The notes under the pieces were generated by a model. The model did not search any database and had not been told where the DNA came from. It saw only the letters and a program-made list of their open reading frames with translations. Of a stretch of 64,000 nt of DNA, positions 8,627-15,695 are shown piece after piece. The DNA lies in the NCBI GenBank assembly GCA_963789175.1, contig CAWBJO010000001.1, positions 1 to 64,000 on the forward strand, written 5' to 3'. Within the stretch, counting starts at the first letter, position 1, and the number at the start of each line of letters is the position of its first letter. The translations under genes were made by a program, and so were the position numbers. Origin of the DNA: CAWBJO01 sp963789175 (GTDB lineage Bacteria > Pseudomonadota > Alphaproteobacteria > Rhizobiales > Aestuariivirgaceae).

Positions 8627-9706
8627 CTATTTCGGCTTCGCCTCGTGCAGCCCGGCATCGGGCGGCCGAAGCTCGCCCTTGCGAAGCTGCTTCACGGCAT
8701 TGACGAGGGCGCGGGCGGCGTTACCCACGTCGTGGCGAAAGGCCTCGTCGGCATCGAGATCGTCGTGGCTCGTCGCATAAGGCTCGAGATATCCGACGTA
8801 GTGGCCGATGGTCGACTTGTATCCGGCCGGAATTAGACCGATGTCGTTCGCCCAGTCGGTGAGGACGCGGCGCAGCGTCTCGACGCCTGCGGCATCGCCG
8901 TGCACGACCACGGAAAAGGCGCGGCCGGCGAGATGGCGCGGATAGGGCCAACCTTTGAGCTCCAGCTCCTTCGCCATGCGCGCATCCTTGCCGGAGGTGC
9001 TGGTGACGTCGGGATTGCCGCCGTCGGCGCAGACGAGCCTGTCGATCATGAGCTTCAAGGAGCTCGGCGCCTGGTACCAGTTGACCGGCGTCACGATCAT
9101 GATGCCGTGGGCGGCGACGAACATGGGATAGAGCTCGTTCATCCAGTCGTTCACCTGCCCCATGGCATGGTTCGGATAGCAGGAGCACGGCCAATGGCAC
9201 AGCGGCTGCGCCGTCGACAGGCACGCCTTGCACGGGTAGATGTTTCGTCCGTACTCGGACGTCAGGCGGCTCAGATCGATGATGTCGGTCTCGAAGCCGC
9301 GCTCGGCAGCGACGACGTCGCGCGCCAGCTCGACGAGCCGCCAGGTCTTGGACATTTCGCCGGGGCAGCTCTGGTCGCTGCGCGACGAGCCGTTCACCAG
9401 CAGGATGCGCGCGGCCTCGTTCTTGTCGCGCTGGCGGCGCTCGGCATCCCTGATGCGGTCGCGCGTCTCCAGCCATTCGATGGAGGTGTCGTAGTCGGGA
9501 TCCTTGAACTCCTTGCCGGCCGGGCGCGTGCGCGGGCTCTTGCGGTAGTCGTCGTAGCCGTTCCAGGCCTTGTCGATCAGGGCATCGATCTCGGACCGAA
9601 GGCCGTCGAAGGCGGGATCGTAGAATCGCCCCCTGAAGCGTTCGGCGAACTGCTCCTTCGTAAGCTGGACATCGGGCATGCCCTTCAAGACGCGGATGGG
9701 CGCCAT
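8627..9706 (-). CDS. Flavodoxin-like NAD(P)H-dependent FMN oxidoreductase family protein
   Basis: The 359-residue protein has an N-terminal helical extension of about 95 residues, rich in Arg and Asp. A flavodoxin-like fold follows: ILLVNGSSRSDQSCPGEMSKTWRL is the phosphate loop for FMN, and HGIMIVTPVNWYQAPSSLKLMIDRL is the second FMN-contact region. A cysteine cluster (YPCKACLSTAQPLCHWPCSCYP, about 157-178) is typical of flavoproteins that bind an iron-sulfur cluster or zinc. It probably reduces a quinone, nitro or metal substrate, but no substrate can be assigned. An in-frame later ATG exists (MPDVQLTKEQ), so the start is not certain. Confidence 0.8.
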   Translation of the reverse strand: MAPIRVLKGMPDVQLTKEQFAERFRGRFYDPAFDGLRSEIDALIDKAWNGYDDYRKSPRTRPAGKEFKDPDYDTSIEWLETRDRIRDAERRQRDKNEAARILLVNGSSRSDQSCPGEMSKTWRLVELARDVVAAERGFETDIIDLSRLTSEYGRNIYPCKACLSTAQPLCHWPCSCYPNHAMGQVNDWMNELYPMFVAAHGIMIVTPVNWYQAPSSLKLMIDRLVCADGGNPDVTSTSGKDARMAKELELKGWPYPRHLAGRAFSVVVHGDAAGVETLRRVLTDWANDIGLIPAGYKSTIGHYVGYLEPYATSHDDLDADEAFRHDVGNAARALVNAVKQLRKGELRPPDAGLHEAKPK

Positions 9707-9862
9707 CGGTCACCTCCTTTTATCTTCACCTCGCAATCGAGCATGCGTCGTGGCTTGCGCGTAACTCACAACGGCGTGATGCGTGGGCGGGCCTTGCAGC
9801 GGATACCGAACCTGTGAAACTCTCCGCCCGCCGGGCAGGCGAAGCAAAGGAACAGGCTCAAC

Positions 9863-10372
9863 ATGGCGCTTTCGATGTATGCCGTCACCATTCCCGTTAT
9901 CCAGAAGAACCTCATCAACCTCATGGCGCTGCTCGACAAGGGCGAAGCGTATGCCAAGGCCAAGGACTTCGATCCGGCGATCCTGCTCGGCATGCGGCTG
10001 GCGCCGGACATGTATTCGCTGACCGAGCAGGTGCAGACGGCCACGCATTTCGCCAAGACGCTGCCGTCGCGGCTCGCCGGACGCGAGCCGCCGGCGTGGG
10101 AAGACGGCGAGAAGACGTTCTCCGACCTCAAGGAACGCATCCGCAAGGCGATGGAATTTGTCCGCCGGTTCACGCCCGCCGACATCGACGGCTCGGAGGA
10201 CCGGAAGATCCTCGCCAGCATGGGCGATCAGAAAGTTCCGTTCACGGGGCTGAGCTACACGCTGAACTTCGCGTTCCCGAATTTCTTCTTCCACATCACC
10301 GCGTCCTACACGATCCTGCGGCACGCCGGCGTCAGCCTCGGCAAGGCGGATTTCATCGGCGCACTCGACTGA
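9863..10372 (+). CDS. DUF1993 family protein
   Basis: The 169-residue protein starts MALSMYAVTIPVIQKNLINL and has the DUF1993 pattern: a bundle of long helices, a central LGMRLAPDMYSLTEQVQTATHFAK and a C-terminal FPNFFFHITASYTILRHAGV. DUF1993 proteins resemble DinB-type four-helix bundles and usually lack a known function. Neither a signal peptide nor a membrane segment is present. It stands alone between divergent and unrelated neighbours, and a GGAACAGG-type purine run precedes the ATG. Confidence 0.9.
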   Translation: MALSMYAVTIPVIQKNLINLMALLDKGEAYAKAKDFDPAILLGMRLAPDMYSLTEQVQTATHFAKTLPSRLAGREPPAWEDGEKTFSDLKERIRKAMEFVRRFTPADIDGSEDRKILASMGDQKVPFTGLSYTLNFAFPNFFFHITASYTILRHAGVSLGKADFIGALD

Positions 10373-10459
10373 ACATTACAGAGATTTAACGCCGCGGCGC
10401 ACCGGCGTCGAGATAGCCTGACGAAGGGAACCAACCGAATTCTTCGAAGGAGATTCCAG

Positions 10460-10954
10460 ATGCAGGCTCGCAACAAGAAATGGATCGCCGGCGGCGCGGT
10501 GCTGGCGCTCGGCGTGGTCGCCATCGGCGCCACCGCCTTCGCCGACCGCGGCGGCGGCCACGGCTTCCGCGGCCCCGGCATGCACTCCATGATGGAGCGC
10601 TACGACGCCAACAAGGACGGCCGCCTCAGCCAGGACGAGATCAACACCAACCGCACGACCTGGCACGCCGAGTTCGACAAGGACAAGTCCAACGACCTCA
10701 CGATTACCGAGTTCGAGGCGTTGTGGCTGAAGGCGCGGCGCGAGGAGATGGTGCGCGAGTACCAGCGCTTCGACCGCGACGGCGACGGCAAGGTGACGCT
10801 GCAGGAGTACCAGGAGCCGCTCGCCACGCTCGTCGCCTCGATGGACGCCAACAACGACGGCGTGCTCAGCAAGGACGACCGGGAGATGCGGCGCCGCCAC
10901 ATGCGCGGCGACGACCGGCCCGGCGATGACGACGACCGCGGCGACGACAACTAG
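10460..10954 (+). CDS. Secreted EF-hand calcium-binding protein
   Basis: The 164-residue protein has an N-terminal signal or anchor segment (residues 8-28) and four EF-hand loops: DANKDGRLSQDE (about 49-60), DKDKSNDLTITE (about 73-84), DRDGDGKVTLQE (about 101-112) and DANNDGVLSKDD (about 125-136). The third loop is the most canonical. The tail is a run of Asp, Arg and Gly. It is expected to bind calcium in the periplasm and act as a sensor or buffer. A GAAGGAGAT ribosome-binding site precedes the ATG, and a strong hairpin terminator follows at 10974-10998. Confidence 0.9.
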   Translation: MQARNKKWIAGGAVLALGVVAIGATAFADRGGGHGFRGPGMHSMMERYDANKDGRLSQDEINTNRTTWHAEFDKDKSNDLTITEFEALWLKARREEMVREYQRFDRDGDGKVTLQEYQEPLATLVASMDANNDGVLSKDDREMRRRHMRGDDRPGDDDDRGDDN

Positions 10955-10973
10955 GATCCGAACATGATGGTGG

Positions 10974-10998
10974 AAGGGCCCCCTCAGCGGGGCCCTTT
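10974..10998. terminator. Rho-independent terminator, possibly shared by convergent genes
   Basis: AAGGGCCCC (10974-10982) pairs with GGGGCCCTT (10989-10997) around the loop CTCAGC, followed by TTTCGCTTT on the plus strand. It ends the EF-hand transcript. The last codons and stop of the opposing gene lie inside the hairpin. Confidence 0.8.
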
Positions 10999-11394
10999 CG
11001 CTTTCCGGGACGGCGCTTTCGCACCTTCCTCCTCGTCCTCGACATCGGCGTGGAACCGGTGCAGCACGCGGTGGGCGACGGGCGCCAGAATGAAGCCGGT
11101 GATGGTGATGATGAGCAGCCCCGAATAAAGCGCGTAGAGGCCGGCGAAGATCTTTCCGCCATCGGTGCGCAGGACGGTCGCCGGTCCCATGCCGGAGAGG
11201 ATCATGGCGGCGTTGAGGAAGGAATCGACGGCGCCCATGCCCTCGAAATAGTGGTAGCAGGCCATGCCGAGGGCGAGCGAGGCTGCGACGAGGGCCATCG
11301 AGAACGCGACATTGCGCGCGAAGCGCTGGACGAAGCGATGATGCGCCGCCACGGGTTGCCGGCGGTGCTCGAAATCAAGCAGCCTGTCGAACAT
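10984..11394 (-). CDS. Two-span membrane protein, ion-channel-like
   Basis: The 136-residue protein starts MFDRLLDFEHRRQP, has transmembrane segments at about 28-50 and 78-102, and ends in a Lys/Arg-rich tail. The loop between the spans reads SFLNAAMILSGMGPATVLRTDGGKIFAGLYALYSG, which sits where a potassium channel has its pore helix and filter, but the TVGYG signature is absent. The fold may therefore be channel-derived without potassium selectivity. The ATG at 11394 is chosen over longer upstream starts because the extra N-terminus would be unlike the family and would overlap the divergent gene. The stop codon falls within the terminator hairpin. Confidence 0.7.
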   Translation of the reverse strand: MFDRLLDFEHRRQPVAAHHRFVQRFARNVAFSMALVAASLALGMACYHYFEGMGAVDSFLNAAMILSGMGPATVLRTDGGKIFAGLYALYSGLLIITITGFILAPVAHRVLHRFHADVEDEEEGAKAPSRKAKGPR

Positions 11395-11494
11395 GTTTTG
11401 TGCCCCTCTCGGTGCGCCAGTGTCGCAAAGCCGGGGCCGCTGCGCAAAGCGACGCTTTGACAGGGTGGCGCGATGTGGGGCAAAAGCCCGGCGC

Positions 11495-12103
11495 ATGGCG
11501 ACCATCGACCGGCTGTTCGTGACCAAGCTCTACCGCGCGAGCCTCGCGCGAGAACCGACGCGCGCCGTCGAGCGCGCCTGCCGCGCCATCGCCGCGGCGG
11601 ACAAGGCCGGCCAGGCGTGGTGCAAGGCCAACGCCTATCAGGGCTACACATCCTACGCGTCGCTCAACGACCTGCCGTGGCGCTCGCCGGAATTCGCCAG
11701 CCTCGCCAAGCGGCTCGACCGGCACGTCGCCGCCTTCGGCCGCCGCCTCGCCTTCGACCTCAAGGACCGGGCGCTCGAGCTCGACAGCCTGTGGATCAAC
11801 GTGCTGCCGAAGGGCGCGGCGCATGGCGGCCACATCCACCCGCACTCGGTCGTCAGCGGCACCTTCTACGTCCGCATGCCGCCCAAGGCAGCCGCCATCC
11901 GCTTCGAGGACCCGCGCCTGCCGCTGATGATGGCGGCGCCGGTGAAGACGGCGGCGGCGGCGCGCGAGGACCGGCAGTTCATCTACGAGACGCCGAAGGC
12001 GGGAACGCTGCTCCTGTGGGAGAGCTGGCTCAGGCACGAAGTGCCGGCGAACCCGGCGGCGTCGGAGCGCATCACGGTGAGCTTCAACTACCGCTGGGCC
12101 TAG
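11495..12103 (+). CDS. TIGR02466 family, putative 2-oxoglutarate/Fe(II) oxygenase
   Basis: The 202-residue protein matches TIGR02466: WCKANAYQGYTSYASLNDL, a metal-site region HGGHIHPHSVVSGTFYVRMP (about 110-129) and a C-terminal RHEVPANPAASERITVSFNYRWA that would supply the distal His and the Arg for 2-oxoglutarate. Such proteins are predicted non-haem iron dioxygenases of unknown substrate. The ATG at 11495 is used because the longer frame starts in low-complexity sequence. Its stop codon overlaps the stop of the convergent yjbQ-like gene, sharing CTAG at 12100-12103. Confidence 0.85.
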   Translation: MATIDRLFVTKLYRASLAREPTRAVERACRAIAAADKAGQAWCKANAYQGYTSYASLNDLPWRSPEFASLAKRLDRHVAAFGRRLAFDLKDRALELDSLWINVLPKGAAHGGHIHPHSVVSGTFYVRMPPKAAAIRFEDPRLPLMMAAPVKTAAAAREDRQFIYETPKAGTLLLWESWLRHEVPANPAASERITVSFNYRWA

Positions 12104-12519
12104 CCGCCGATGAGATGCAGCACCACCTCGCGGCGGTGCGGGCGGGCCCGATGCTCGAAGAGGAAGATGCCCTGCCAGGTGCCGAGCGCGAGCCTGCCGC
12201 CGGCGACGGGAACGGCGAGCGAGGTCTGGGTCAGCGCCGTCTTGATATGCGCCGGCATGTCGTCGGGCCCTTCGACCTTGTGCACCATCCAGCCGGCGCC
12301 CTCGGGCACGAGCCGGCGGAAGAACTCCTGCATGTCGCGCATGACGTCCGGGTCGGCGTTCTCCTGGATCAGCAGCGACGCGGAGGTATGCCGGCAGTAG
12401 ATCGTGAGGAGCCCGGTCGCGATGCCGCTCTTCTCCACGAAGCCCTTCACCTCGGCGGTGAACTCGACGAGCCCCTGCCCCCGCGATGCGACGACGATCG
12501 TCTCCTGCGACTGCCGCAT
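12100..12519 (-). CDS. YjbQ family protein
   Basis: The 139-residue protein starts MRQSQETIVVASRGQGLVEF and contains the YjbQ/UPF0047 signature: LTIYCRHTSASLLIQENADPDV and ALTQTSLAVPVAGGRLALGTWQGIFLFEHR. The family folds as a small beta-rich trimer with conserved His residues. Some members show weak thiamine-phosphate synthase activity, but the physiological role is not settled. It starts four bases after the stop of the DUF421 gene, so the two form an operon. The start at 12519 matches family length. Confidence 0.9.
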   Translation of the reverse strand: MRQSQETIVVASRGQGLVEFTAEVKGFVEKSGIATGLLTIYCRHTSASLLIQENADPDVMRDMQEFFRRLVPEGAGWMVHKVEGPDDMPAHIKTALTQTSLAVPVAGGRLALGTWQGIFLFEHRARPHRREVVLHLIGG

Positions 12520-12523
12520 GCCG

Positions 12524-13031
12524 TCAGCCGCCCTTCTTCTTCTTGATGACGCTGACATGGCCGTCGTCTTCCATATAGACGCGCTTCACCTCGTCCAGGC
12601 GCTCGACGCCCTGCTGGCGAAGCTCGCTCATCAGCTCTTCCTCGTTGAGCGATTCCTTGCGCATGTTGCGCCTGATCGGCTTGCCGTTCTCGACGAGGAG
12701 GAGCGGCGGCGAGCGCATGAGCTTGCGGAGCGCCGGGAATGCGGAAGCTCAGCCAATCGACCGCGAAGTCCCAGAAGACGATGGTCAGCACGAGGAGGAT
12801 GCCCTCGGTGATGGAGCGGTACTCGTCCGAGAAGCCGTTCTGCGCGGCGTCGGCGATGACGACGATGAGGAGAAGATCGGCGATGCCGACCGAGCCCGCC
12901 TGGCGGCGCAGCAGGAAGCGCAGGATGGCGACGAGGCCGAGATACATGATGGTGCCGCGCAGGAATATCTCCAGCAGCGAGTGCACGGGCATGAACATGC
13001 GCTCGAGATCCAGCGCGAACAGGCTTTCCAT
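12524..13031 (-). pseudogene. DUF421 (YetF-like) membrane protein gene with one frameshift
   Basis: The first part, from MESLFALDLERMFMP, has three hydrophobic spans and the DUF421 core GTIMYLGLVAILRFLLRR and GIADLLLIVVIADAAQNGF. After FRIP the frame is lost at about 12736. Removing one G from a CCCGGCGCTC run restores ALRKLMRSPPLLLVENGKPIRRNMRKE and the C-terminal DUF421 domain ending VIKKKKGG. The restored protein would be about 168 residues, the normal family length. Both halves keep good coding quality, so this is either a very recent mutation or a sequencing error. DUF421 proteins are inner-membrane proteins whose C-terminal domain faces the cytoplasm. Confidence 0.75.
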
Positions 13032-13184
13032 GGGGCGGGCTACCTCGAATTGCGACAACCACAGGAACCATAGGGAATTTCAAGCCGCCGGGGAACCCTG
13101 CGGCGGCTTCCGGCATTGACGAACAGCGACGGGCGCTGCCCGCGCCTGCAATTTCATTGCCGTCCATCCGATCGGAGGTCTCCC

Positions 13185-13628
13185 ATGGCTAAGAAGAAGA
13201 ATTTCAAGGTGCCGAAGCGCGTGCTCGGCGTGAAGCTGCCAAAGTCGATGCGCAAGACCGGCAGCGCCCTGATGGCGAGCCCGGTGACGCGGGCGATGAT
13301 CGCCGAGGCGCTGGTGCTGGTCGGCGCGGCGCTCGTCGCCAAGCAGTCGCGGCGCGGCTCGGCGGCGCGCAATCTCATGGAGCATCCGATGGCGGCGGCG
13401 GAGCGGATCGGCAATGCCGGGCTCAACGCGGCATCGTCGCTCGGCGGTGCGGCGGGCGGCGCGTCCGCGACGATCGGGCGGGCCATCGAAGGGCTCGTCA
13501 ACTACATCCGCAGCGCCGAAGGCAATGGTGACGGCGCAGCGCGGCGCACAGTGCGCAAGACGAAGAAGCGCGTCGGCGGCAAGCGGCGCAAGACCGCACG
13601 CTCGCAGGCCGAGCACCGCGTGCACTAG
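13185..13628 (+). CDS. Basic hypothetical protein, 147 aa
   Basis: The protein starts MAKKKNFKVPKRVLGVKLPK and ends in a Lys/Arg-rich tail (VRKTKKRVGGKRRKTARSQ). The middle has Ala/Gly-rich helices, including AMIAEALVLVGAALVAKQ. The high basic charge at both ends suggests nucleic-acid or membrane-surface binding, but this is inference. The ATG at 13185 follows GGAGG by about six bases, which decides the start. It is the first of three closely spaced plus-strand genes ending with the DUF488 gene. Confidence 0.75.
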   Translation: MAKKKNFKVPKRVLGVKLPKSMRKTGSALMASPVTRAMIAEALVLVGAALVAKQSRRGSAARNLMEHPMAAAERIGNAGLNAASSLGGAAGGASATIGRAIEGLVNYIRSAEGNGDGAARRTVRKTKKRVGGKRRKTARSQAEHRVH

Positions 13629-13662
13629 TCCGCCTACGGAAGACCTCGAAAGGAGAACGACG

Positions 13663-13854
13663 ATGAACACCAAGCCTGAGAAGCAGCCCGGCGCGGCGCC
13701 CGGCAAGACGAAGCTCGATCCGCGCGGCGACGGCCCGACCCCGCAGTCCGGCCTGACCGAGGACCAGGTGAAGACGCAGAGCGTCGGCACGCCCGGCAAG
13801 GGCAAGCCCGATGCGGAGGAAGGCGTCGGCACGGTGCAGAACCAGAAGCGGTGA
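13663..13854 (+). CDS. Small low-complexity hypothetical protein, 63 aa
   Basis: The product is hydrophilic and rich in Lys, Gly, Pro and Gln (starts MNTKPEKQPGAAPGKTK, ends VGTVQNQKR), so it is probably disordered. AAAGGAGAA precedes the ATG by six bases. Its stop overlaps the GTG start of the DUF488 gene, which indicates translational coupling. The family is not known to me. Confidence 0.65.
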   Translation: MNTKPEKQPGAAPGKTKLDPRGDGPTPQSGLTEDQVKTQSVGTPGKGKPDAEEGVGTVQNQKR

Positions 13855-14297
13855 GCGCGGTCGAGATCGCGACCATCGGCTTCACGAAAACCACGGCCGA
13901 GCATTTCTTCGCGCGGCTGAAAGGGGCGGACGTCCGGAAGCTCGTCGACGTCCGCCTGTATCCGTCGACGCAGCTGTCCGGCTTCGCCAAGGCGGAGGAC
14001 CTCGCCTATTTCCTGCAGGCGCTGGCCGGCATCGCCTACGCGCACGAGCCGGACCTGGCGCCGAGCCACGAGCTCTTCGCGAAATACAAGAAGGGCGGCG
14101 GGGCGTGGGCGGACTACGAGCGCGAGTTCGTGGAGCTGATGGGGGCGCGCAAGGTCGAGGCGCGGTTCAAACCGGAGGATTTCGAGGGTGCGTGCCTGCT
14201 CTGCTCAGAGGCGACCGCCGAACACTGCCACCGGCGGCTGGTGGTGGAGTATCTCGCGGAGCGGTGGAGCGTGCCGGTGACGGCAAGGCATTTGTAG
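13851..14297 (+). CDS. DUF488 family protein
   Basis: The 148-residue protein has the DUF488 motifs: IATIGFTKTTAEHFFARL at the N-terminus, KLVDVRLYPSTQLSGFAK, and near the C-terminus ACLLCSEATAEHCHRRLVVEYL, with the conserved Cys and His residues. The family is widespread and uncharacterised; the Cys/His pattern suggests a metal or catalytic site. It starts with GTG overlapping the previous gene's TGA by four bases. Confidence 0.9.
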   Translation: MSAVEIATIGFTKTTAEHFFARLKGADVRKLVDVRLYPSTQLSGFAKAEDLAYFLQALAGIAYAHEPDLAPSHELFAKYKKGGGAWADYEREFVELMGARKVEARFKPEDFEGACLLCSEATAEHCHRRLVVEYLAERWSVPVTARHL

Positions 14298-14342
14298 CTG
14301 AACTTTTCGGCCGCTGAACCTTCTGTACTCACTGTTCGCTTC

Positions 14343-14446
14343 TTGACATTATGGTAGAATTACCATATTGAGTACCGCAAATGCATATTGCGGCAGGCTG
14401 AATACAAGGGATACCTCTGAATTGGTTTAGCTGAATTACCATATTG
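14343..14446 (+). promoter_or_regulatory. Promoter and operator region of the toxin-antitoxin module
   Basis: TTGACA (14343-14348) and TATTGA (14366-14371) are 17 bases apart. Between them lies the perfect inverted repeat TATGGTA...TACCATA (14350-14367). A second palindrome, CCGCAA...TTGCGG (14375-14393), lies at the expected transcription start. The 14-mer GAATTACCATATTG at 14357-14370 recurs at 14433-14446, just before the toxin start. This arrangement fits autorepression by the downstream HTH antitoxin. Confidence 0.65.
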
Positions 14447-14457
14447 GATGGCTTGTA

Positions 14458-14811
14458 ATGAAGGACGTGTATTGGGTTGCTTCAAGTCTCAAGGACTTGA
14501 AGAGCTTCCCGACTAATGTTCGCCAGGAGGCCGGTTTTGCGGTTCGTTTGGCCCAGGGCGGCGAGAAGGCGGCAAATGCGGTCCCTCTCGTGGGATTTGG
14601 AGGCGCAAGGGTTCTGGAAGTCATCATTCCCCATGACTCCGATGCGTTTCGAGTAATCTATACGGTGAAGTTCAGGGATGTCGTCTGCGTACTCCATGCC
14701 TTCAAAAAGAAGTCGAAGAAGGGAATTGCAACTCCTCGAGCCGATTTGGAGCTGATCAGGCATCGCTTAAAGGTGGCCGAGAAACACTTTGCGAAGGGAG
14801 AAGGCAAATGA
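14458..14811 (+). CDS. higB: HigB/RelE-type (Gp49-like) toxin
   Basis: The 117-residue protein belongs to the phage-derived Gp49/HigB-like branch of the RelE/ParE superfamily: VYWVASSLKDLKSFPTNVRQEAGFAVRLAQ, GARVLEVI, FRVIYTVKFRDVVCVLHAFKKKSKKG and a C-terminal helix. In this family the FRVIYT and LHAFKKK segments form the RNase active surface that cleaves ribosome-bound mRNA. The toxin is encoded before the antitoxin, as is usual for higBA, and overlaps it by four bases. GC is lower than in the flanking genes, which suggests horizontal acquisition. Confidence 0.85.
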   Translation: MKDVYWVASSLKDLKSFPTNVRQEAGFAVRLAQGGEKAANAVPLVGFGGARVLEVIIPHDSDAFRVIYTVKFRDVVCVLHAFKKKSKKGIATPRADLELIRHRLKVAEKHFAKGEGK

Positions 14812-15155
14812 ACACGGCGCGTCATCGCAAATTGGAAAGCGGAGTGATCAAGAGTTCGGGCAATGTCTTCGCCGATCTTGGATTGCCTCATTCAGATGAG
14901 GATATGCTCAAGGTGAAAATTGCCGTGGCGATCACCGGCACCGTGAGCAAACTCGGATTGACCCAGGCCCACGCGGCCGAGCGAATGCACGTGGATCAGG
15001 CAACGGTATCGCGACTCACGCGTGGCCGCCTCGAAGGAATTTCCGTTGAGCGCTTGTTGAACTTTCTTACCTTGCTCGGCCGAGATGTGGACATCAGCAT
15101 CTCCAAACGACATCGCAATAGGCCCGGCCGCATTCGAGTCGTGAGCGCTGCATAA
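14808..15155 (+). CDS. higA: HigA-type XRE-family antitoxin
   Basis: The 115-residue protein has a central XRE helix-turn-helix: KIAVAITGTVSKLGLTQAHAAERMHVDQATVSRLTRG (about 42-80), with ATVSRLTRG as the recognition helix. The tail is basic (RHRNRPGRIR). It should neutralise the HigB-type toxin and repress the operon through the palindromes at 14350-14393. The start codon overlaps the toxin's stop (ATGA). Confidence 0.85.
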   Translation: MNTARHRKLESGVIKSSGNVFADLGLPHSDEDMLKVKIAVAITGTVSKLGLTQAHAAERMHVDQATVSRLTRGRLEGISVERLLNFLTLLGRDVDISISKRHRNRPGRIRVVSAA

Positions 15156-15274
15156 TTCGATGCTTCATTTTCGATGCAGCAGCGGGTTGCATCTGTTTCT
15201 AGACACATGTAAGGATTGCAACGGAGCTGGATCTCGGTTCGGCTCCGGGGCTTTGAAAACCCCACTTCCGTCAG

Positions 15275-15399
15275 CGGCTGGCATCAGCCGAGAATGATGC
15301 CTCCCATGCTCGTGAAAGGCCGGGGAGGCGCTGTCGTATGTCCAAGGCGAAAGCCCAAAGGGCAGCGCAGCCGCCTGACGGCGGTTTTCAACTCCCCGG
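15275..15399 (+). ncRNA. Structured RNA element, copy 1 (pseudoknot plus three-way junction)
   Basis: A 5' hairpin pairs CGGCTG with CAGCCG (15275-15290), and its loop can pair with ATGCC at 15297-15301, giving an H-type pseudoknot. A three-way junction follows. P1 pairs CCGGGGAG (15320-15327) with CTCCCCGG (15392-15399). P2 pairs GCGCTGTC (15328-15335) with GGCAGCGC (15361-15368) and holds a GGC-GAAA-GCC tetraloop hairpin. P3 is CCGCC-TGAC-GGCGG (15371-15384). A second copy lies at 56811-56938 with compensating changes. It sits 47 bases upstream of a small protein gene and may be a cis-regulatory leader or a small RNA. I cannot assign a known family. Confidence 0.7.
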
Positions 15400-15446
15400 T
15401 CACCAGGGTGCGCCTCGGCGCGCCCGCCGCATTTGGGGGTTCGACT

Positions 15447-15611
15447 TTGTACGTCTTGAAAAAACACAATCCTCCGCAAAGCGCGACGGACTACATCGCA
15501 CTGGCCATCGAGCAGGTGATGAAGCTGATCCCGGATACGGGCCAACTGCCCACGCGCGCGGACATCGAGCAGCTTTGGCAGCATCTGCACTGCGCTCGAG
15601 TACGCGACTGA
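15447..15611 (+). CDS. Small helical protein downstream of RNA element copy 1
   Basis: The 54-residue product starts from TTG with a GGGGG run about six bases upstream and reads MYVLKKHNPPQSATDYIALA...LPTRADIEQLWQHL. The pattern K-H/P...A..Y...AI......G.L.T..D is loosely shared with the gene that follows the second RNA copy (56988-57245), although overall identity is low. Both start 47-49 bases after the RNA element. No function is known. It could be a partner or target of the RNA, or an RNA-controlled small protein. Confidence 0.45.
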   Translation: MYVLKKHNPPQSATDYIALAIEQVMKLIPDTGQLPTRADIEQLWQHLHCARVRD

Positions 15612-15695
15612 CGATCACGGCCGAGATCAAGCGGGAGTTGGAGAGCAACTAGAGAGCAAGCGAATGCGCCGATGCATTGAGCCGCAATGCGATCG

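Noticed and set aside
15216..15611. A 131-residue frame spanning RNA element copy 1
   Set aside because: Its middle part (GRGGAVVCPRRKPKG) is the translated RNA element; a similar peptide appears at copy 2 in a different context, as expected if the RNA rather than a protein is conserved. Only the last 54 codons are kept as a separate gene.
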